Origin: Pseudomonas borbori | GTDB taxonomy: Bacteria; Pseudomonadota; Gammaproteobacteria; Pseudomonadales; Pseudomonadaceae | Direction of reading: 5' to 3' | Assembly (NCBI RefSeq): GCF_900115555.1 | Contig: NZ_FOWX01000026.1 | Location: 21,051 to 85,050, forward strand | Length of the DNA: 64,000 nt | Shown: positions 61,344-64,000 of the stretch, piece by piece | How the letters are laid out: every line of letters begins with the position of its first letter | How positions within the stretch are numbered: position 1 is the first letter of the stretch | Notes under the pieces: model-generated | Seen by the model: only the letters and a program-made list of their open reading frames with translations | Told to the model about the DNA's origin: nothing | Databases searched by the model: none | Made by a program: the position numbers and the translations under genes

Positions 61344-61486
61344 GGCGTGGTGTTCCCAAGACAATGAGGCGTTATTGCAGGATAATGCCGGTTATTTTTT
61401 CGATGGTTCGTCTGTGTGCGAACCGGCAAACAGTGCGGCTAGTGTGATCGTAGCCGCCTGAGCCTGACAACCCTGGAGTGTCTGGT

Positions 61487-62608
61487 TTGATCGTGTTCCG
61501 TTATTTGTCTCGTGAAGTGCTGGTTACCCTGAGTGCGATGAGTGCCGTGCTGCTGGTGATCATAATGAGTGGCCGTTTCATCAAGTACCTGGCGCAGGCG
61601 GCCCAGGGCTTGCTGGATCCGGGTGTGTTGTTCCTGATCATGGGCTTTCGTTTGCCGGGGTTCCTGCAGCTGATCCTGCCGCTGGGGTTGTTCCTCGGCA
61701 TCCTCATGGCCTATGGCCGGCTCTACCTCGACAGCGAGATGACGGTGCTCTCGGCCACTGGCATGAGCCAGCAGCGTTTGCTGGTCTACACCATGGCGCC
61801 GGCCTTGCTGGTGGCGTTGTTGGTGGCCTGGTTGAGCATGGGCCTGGCGCCGCAGGGTGTGGCGCAGGTAGCGAGGATTCTCAACGAGCAGGATGCTCTG
61901 ACCGAATTCGACACCCTGGTGCCCGGGCGTTTCCAGGCCATGAAGGACGGTTCGCGGGTGACCTATACCAAGGAGCTGTCGGCGGATCGCGCCGAATTGG
62001 CCGGCATCTTCATCTCCGAGAAGCGCTTTTCCCGTGAGGGTGACAAGGAACGCGGCATCACCGTGCTGGTGGCGCAAAGCGGGCGCCAGGAAATCCAGGC
62101 CGACGGCAGTCGCTATCTGATTCTGCAGAACGGTTACCGCTACGACGGCGACCCCGGCCAGGCCGACTACCGGGCGATCCAGTACGACACCTACGGCGTG
62201 CTGTTGCCCAAGCCATCGGTCAGTGACGATGTCAGCGAGCGTGAGGCGGTGCCGACCCGCGACCTGATCGGCAGTGCCAATCCGCGCCTGCAGTCCGAGT
62301 TGCAGTGGCGTCTGTCGCTGCCGTTGCTGGTGTTCATCGTGACCCTGCTGGCGGTGCCGTTGTCGCGGGTCAATCCCCGGCAGGGCCGCTTTCTCAAGCT
62401 GCTGCCGGCAATCCTTCTGTACATGACTTACCTGGCGCTGCTGATCGCTGCGCGCAGCGCCCTGGACAAGGCGCGTATCCCCCAGGCGATAGGCTTGTGG
62501 TGGGTGCACGGCATATTTCTGTTGATTGGTCTTGTGCTGCTCTATTGGGAGCCGTTGCGCCTGAAGTGGGCGAGTCGCCGTGCCGGGTCGGAGGTGGCTC
62601 ATGCTTAG
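61487..62608 (+). CDS. lptF: LPS export permease LptF
   Basis: 373 residues, YjgP/YjgQ family. There are six TMs with a periplasmic beta-jellyroll between TM3 and TM4 (LVPGRFQAMKDGSRVTYTKE). Family segments are LIVFRYLSREVLVTLSAM, FRLPGFLQLILPLGLFLGIL, ALDKARIPQAIGLWWVHGIF. The start is a TTG at 61487: ggag at 61475-61478 lies eight bases ahead, while the GTG at 61478 overlaps that site. With LptG and LptB it extracts LPS from the inner membrane. It overlaps lptG by eight bases. Confidence 0.96.
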   Translation: MIVFRYLSREVLVTLSAMSAVLLVIIMSGRFIKYLAQAAQGLLDPGVLFLIMGFRLPGFLQLILPLGLFLGILMAYGRLYLDSEMTVLSATGMSQQRLLVYTMAPALLVALLVAWLSMGLAPQGVAQVARILNEQDALTEFDTLVPGRFQAMKDGSRVTYTKELSADRAELAGIFISEKRFSREGDKERGITVLVAQSGRQEIQADGSRYLILQNGYRYDGDPGQADYRAIQYDTYGVLLPKPSVSDDVSEREAVPTRDLIGSANPRLQSELQWRLSLPLLVFIVTLLAVPLSRVNPRQGRFLKLLPAILLYMTYLALLIAARSALDKARIPQAIGLWWVHGIFLLIGLVLLYWEPLRLKWASRRAGSEVAHA

Positions 62609-63662
62609 ATTGGATCGCTACATCGGCACCCAGGTATTTTTCGCGATCCTCACGGTGCTGGGGGTCATCGTCAGCTTGGCATTGCTGTTCGCCTTTATCG
62701 ATGAGATGGGCGATGTCGAGGGTGGCTACGGTTTGCAGGATGCGGCCTGGTACATTTTCCTGACCCTGCCGCGGCGCGTCTACGAGATGCTGCCGATGGC
62801 GGCCTTGATCGGCTGCCTGATCGGCCTGGGCAGCCTGGCCAGCAACAGCGAACTGACCATCATGCGCGCCGCCGGGGTTTCCATTGGGCGTATCGTCTGG
62901 GCGGTGATGAAGCCGATGCTGGTGTTGATGCTGGCGGGCATCCTGATCGGCGAGTACCTGGCGCCCTGGAGCGAAAACCGCGCCCAGGCCGACCGGGCCA
63001 TGGCCCAGGGGGCTGGCGAGGCGCAGAGCTCCAAGCGCGGTCTGTGGCATCGCCAGGGCGAAGAGTTCGTGCACATCAACGCGGTGCAGCCCAATGGTGT
63101 CCTGTTCGGGGTGACCCGTTACCGCTTCGACGATCAGCGCCACTTGCTGTCTTCCAGCTTTGCCCGCCGTGCGCAGTATCAGGGCGATCACTGGCAGCTG
63201 GAGAATGTGGCGACCACGCATTTTCGTGAGCGCAGTACCGAAGTGGTAAAAGCACCGAACGAACGCTGGGATGTCGAATTGAACCCGCAGTTGCTCGGTA
63301 CTGTGGTGCTGGAACCCGACGCGTTGTCAGTAACAGGGCTATGGCGCTATATCCATTACCTGGCCGAGCAGGGTTTGAATAATGGCCAGTATTGGCTGGC
63401 ATTCTGGAGCAAGGTGTTGCAGCCGGCAGTGACTGCTGCGCTGGTGTTGCTGGCCATTTCCTTCATCTTCGGTCCCTTGCGCTCGGTGACCCTGGGTCAG
63501 CGGGTCTTTACCGGCGTGGTGGTGGGCTTCGTGTTCCGCATTGCCCAGGACCTGCTCGGGCCTTCCAGTCTGGTGTTCGGATTCTCGCCGCTGTTCGCCG
63601 TGCTGATTCCCGCGGCGATTTGCGCCTTGGCGGGTGTCTGGCTGTTGCGCCGCGCGGGTTAG
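62601..63662 (+). CDS. lptG: LPS export permease LptG
   Basis: 353 residues, partner of LptF. Typical segments are LDRYIGTQVFFAILTVLGVI, FLTLPRRVYEMLPMAALIGC, GLGSLASNSELTIMRAAGVS and FVFRIAQDLLGPSSLVFGFS. The ATG at 62601 overlaps the lptF stop, so the two are coupled. A strong terminator follows at 63697. Confidence 0.96.
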   Translation: MLRLDRYIGTQVFFAILTVLGVIVSLALLFAFIDEMGDVEGGYGLQDAAWYIFLTLPRRVYEMLPMAALIGCLIGLGSLASNSELTIMRAAGVSIGRIVWAVMKPMLVLMLAGILIGEYLAPWSENRAQADRAMAQGAGEAQSSKRGLWHRQGEEFVHINAVQPNGVLFGVTRYRFDDQRHLLSSSFARRAQYQGDHWQLENVATTHFRERSTEVVKAPNERWDVELNPQLLGTVVLEPDALSVTGLWRYIHYLAEQGLNNGQYWLAFWSKVLQPAVTAALVLLAISFIFGPLRSVTLGQRVFTGVVVGFVFRIAQDLLGPSSLVFGFSPLFAVLIPAAICALAGVWLLRRAG

Positions 63663-63696
63663 TTGTTGCAATCGATAAAAAGCCGGCGCTGAGCCT

Positions 63697-63733
63697 AATG
63701 CCAGTCAGTTAAGCTGACTGGCATTTTTTTTTC
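63697..63733 (+). terminator. Terminator after lptG, overlapping the transposase 3' end
   Basis: Perfect 12-bp stem aatgccagtcag / ctgactggcatt (63697-63708 and 63714-63725) with a ttaag loop and a long T run. On the minus strand the same bases encode the last residues (NASQLN) and the stop of the IS transposase. Confidence 0.88.
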
Positions 63734-64000
63734 TGATCGGATACTTCGAGGATTTGAGCCTGATCGCCCGGGGATAAACACGCTCTTCTCGTCGATGCGG
63801 CAGGACATAGTGCAAGGCTGAAGCATGAAGCTCGGCCAGGTACTTGGGTATGTTCCCGGAGCGGTCCGCGGAAACGCTGTTGATAAAACCTAAAATCGCC
63901 CAGGTACACGCGGTAAAGCTCATTTCGCACGGGTAAATACCTGGGCAATGGCGGCTCATCTCCACCATCTGATAGCGCAGCAGGTTGTAGCCCAATAACA
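63705..64000 (-). CDS. IS4-type transposase, C-terminal part (cut by window edge)
   Basis: At least 96 residues of the C-terminal end of an IS4-like transposase. GYNLLRYQMVEMSRHCPGIY and CTWAILGFINSV are the typical helical end after the catalytic domain, and the tail LPHRREERVYPRAIRLKSSK, YPIRKKNASQLN is common in these elements. The catalytic residues lie beyond the window. The open frame has no break. The IS end should be near 63690-63700, where the stop codon lies within the lptG terminator. Confidence 0.85.
   Translation of the reverse strand, partial: LLGYNLLRYQMVEMSRHCPGIYPCEMSFTACTWAILGFINSVSADRSGNIPKYLAELHASALHYVLPHRREERVYPRAIRLKSSKYPIRKKNASQLN

Overview
The window is high-GC chromosomal DNA of a Pseudomonas. 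BifA, FeSOD, MexMN-type RND genes, two imelysins around a di-heme oxidase-like protein, phosphatidylcholine synthase, and the valS-holC-pepA-lptF-lptG block all point to this genus. From memory (no search was run), bases 9,400-21,800 follow the P. aeruginosa order around icmP-bifA-sodB-argP (PA4373 to PA4363), and bases 25,000-63,700 contain the genes of the pcs-ndpA-...-valS-holC-pepA-lptFG area (about PA3857 to PA3827). The species differs from P. aeruginosa.

Layout. 1-1680: 3' part of a group II intron with its reverse transcriptase/HNH protein, just upstream of an intrinsic terminator. 2100-3016: InaA-type kinase plus a small secreted protein. 3164-7409: MexMN-like efflux pair. 7639-9270: chemoreceptor. 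9468-14546: periplasmic iron-related operon (imelysin IcmP, di-heme lipoprotein, second imelysin, Tat-exported DUF1513), with a possible Fur site. 14775-16247: LemA and a GIDE/EF-hand membrane protein. 16359-21818: bifA, sodB, argO, an ACT protein and argP. 22359-29928: assorted housekeeping and regulatory genes, including pcs, PPK2 and ndpA.

29984-35675 is the accessory region of most interest. It is a compact six-gene minus-strand operon encoding, in order of transcription, a caspase-like protein with a His/Cys dyad, a KAP P-loop NTPase of strikingly low GC, a CbbX/SpoVK-type AAA+ ATPase, and three membrane proteins. I recognise no named system with this composition. It looks like an NTP-dependent, protease-armed conflict (probably anti-phage) system lying between ndpA and a TAXI-type gene.

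35757-49207: a membrane-anchored TAXI protein, a YjeH-like exporter with a divergent Lrp-type regulator, sbcDC, a periplasmic binding protein with a small ion channel, and the osmoprotectant ABC operon yehZYXW. 49423-55519: an anion transporter, a HEAT-like protein, rlmF, a VTT-domain membrane protein, a small winged-helix protein and nhaD. 55836-63662: valS, a small protein, holC and pepA on the minus strand, then lptFG on the plus strand. The right edge cuts an IS4-type transposase.

Dispersed repeats are frequent. They include two copies of an inverted-repeat MITE-like element (19652-19797 and, reversed and longer, 53887-54105), REP palindromes and other short GC-rich repeats. No tRNA, rRNA or CRISPR was seen.
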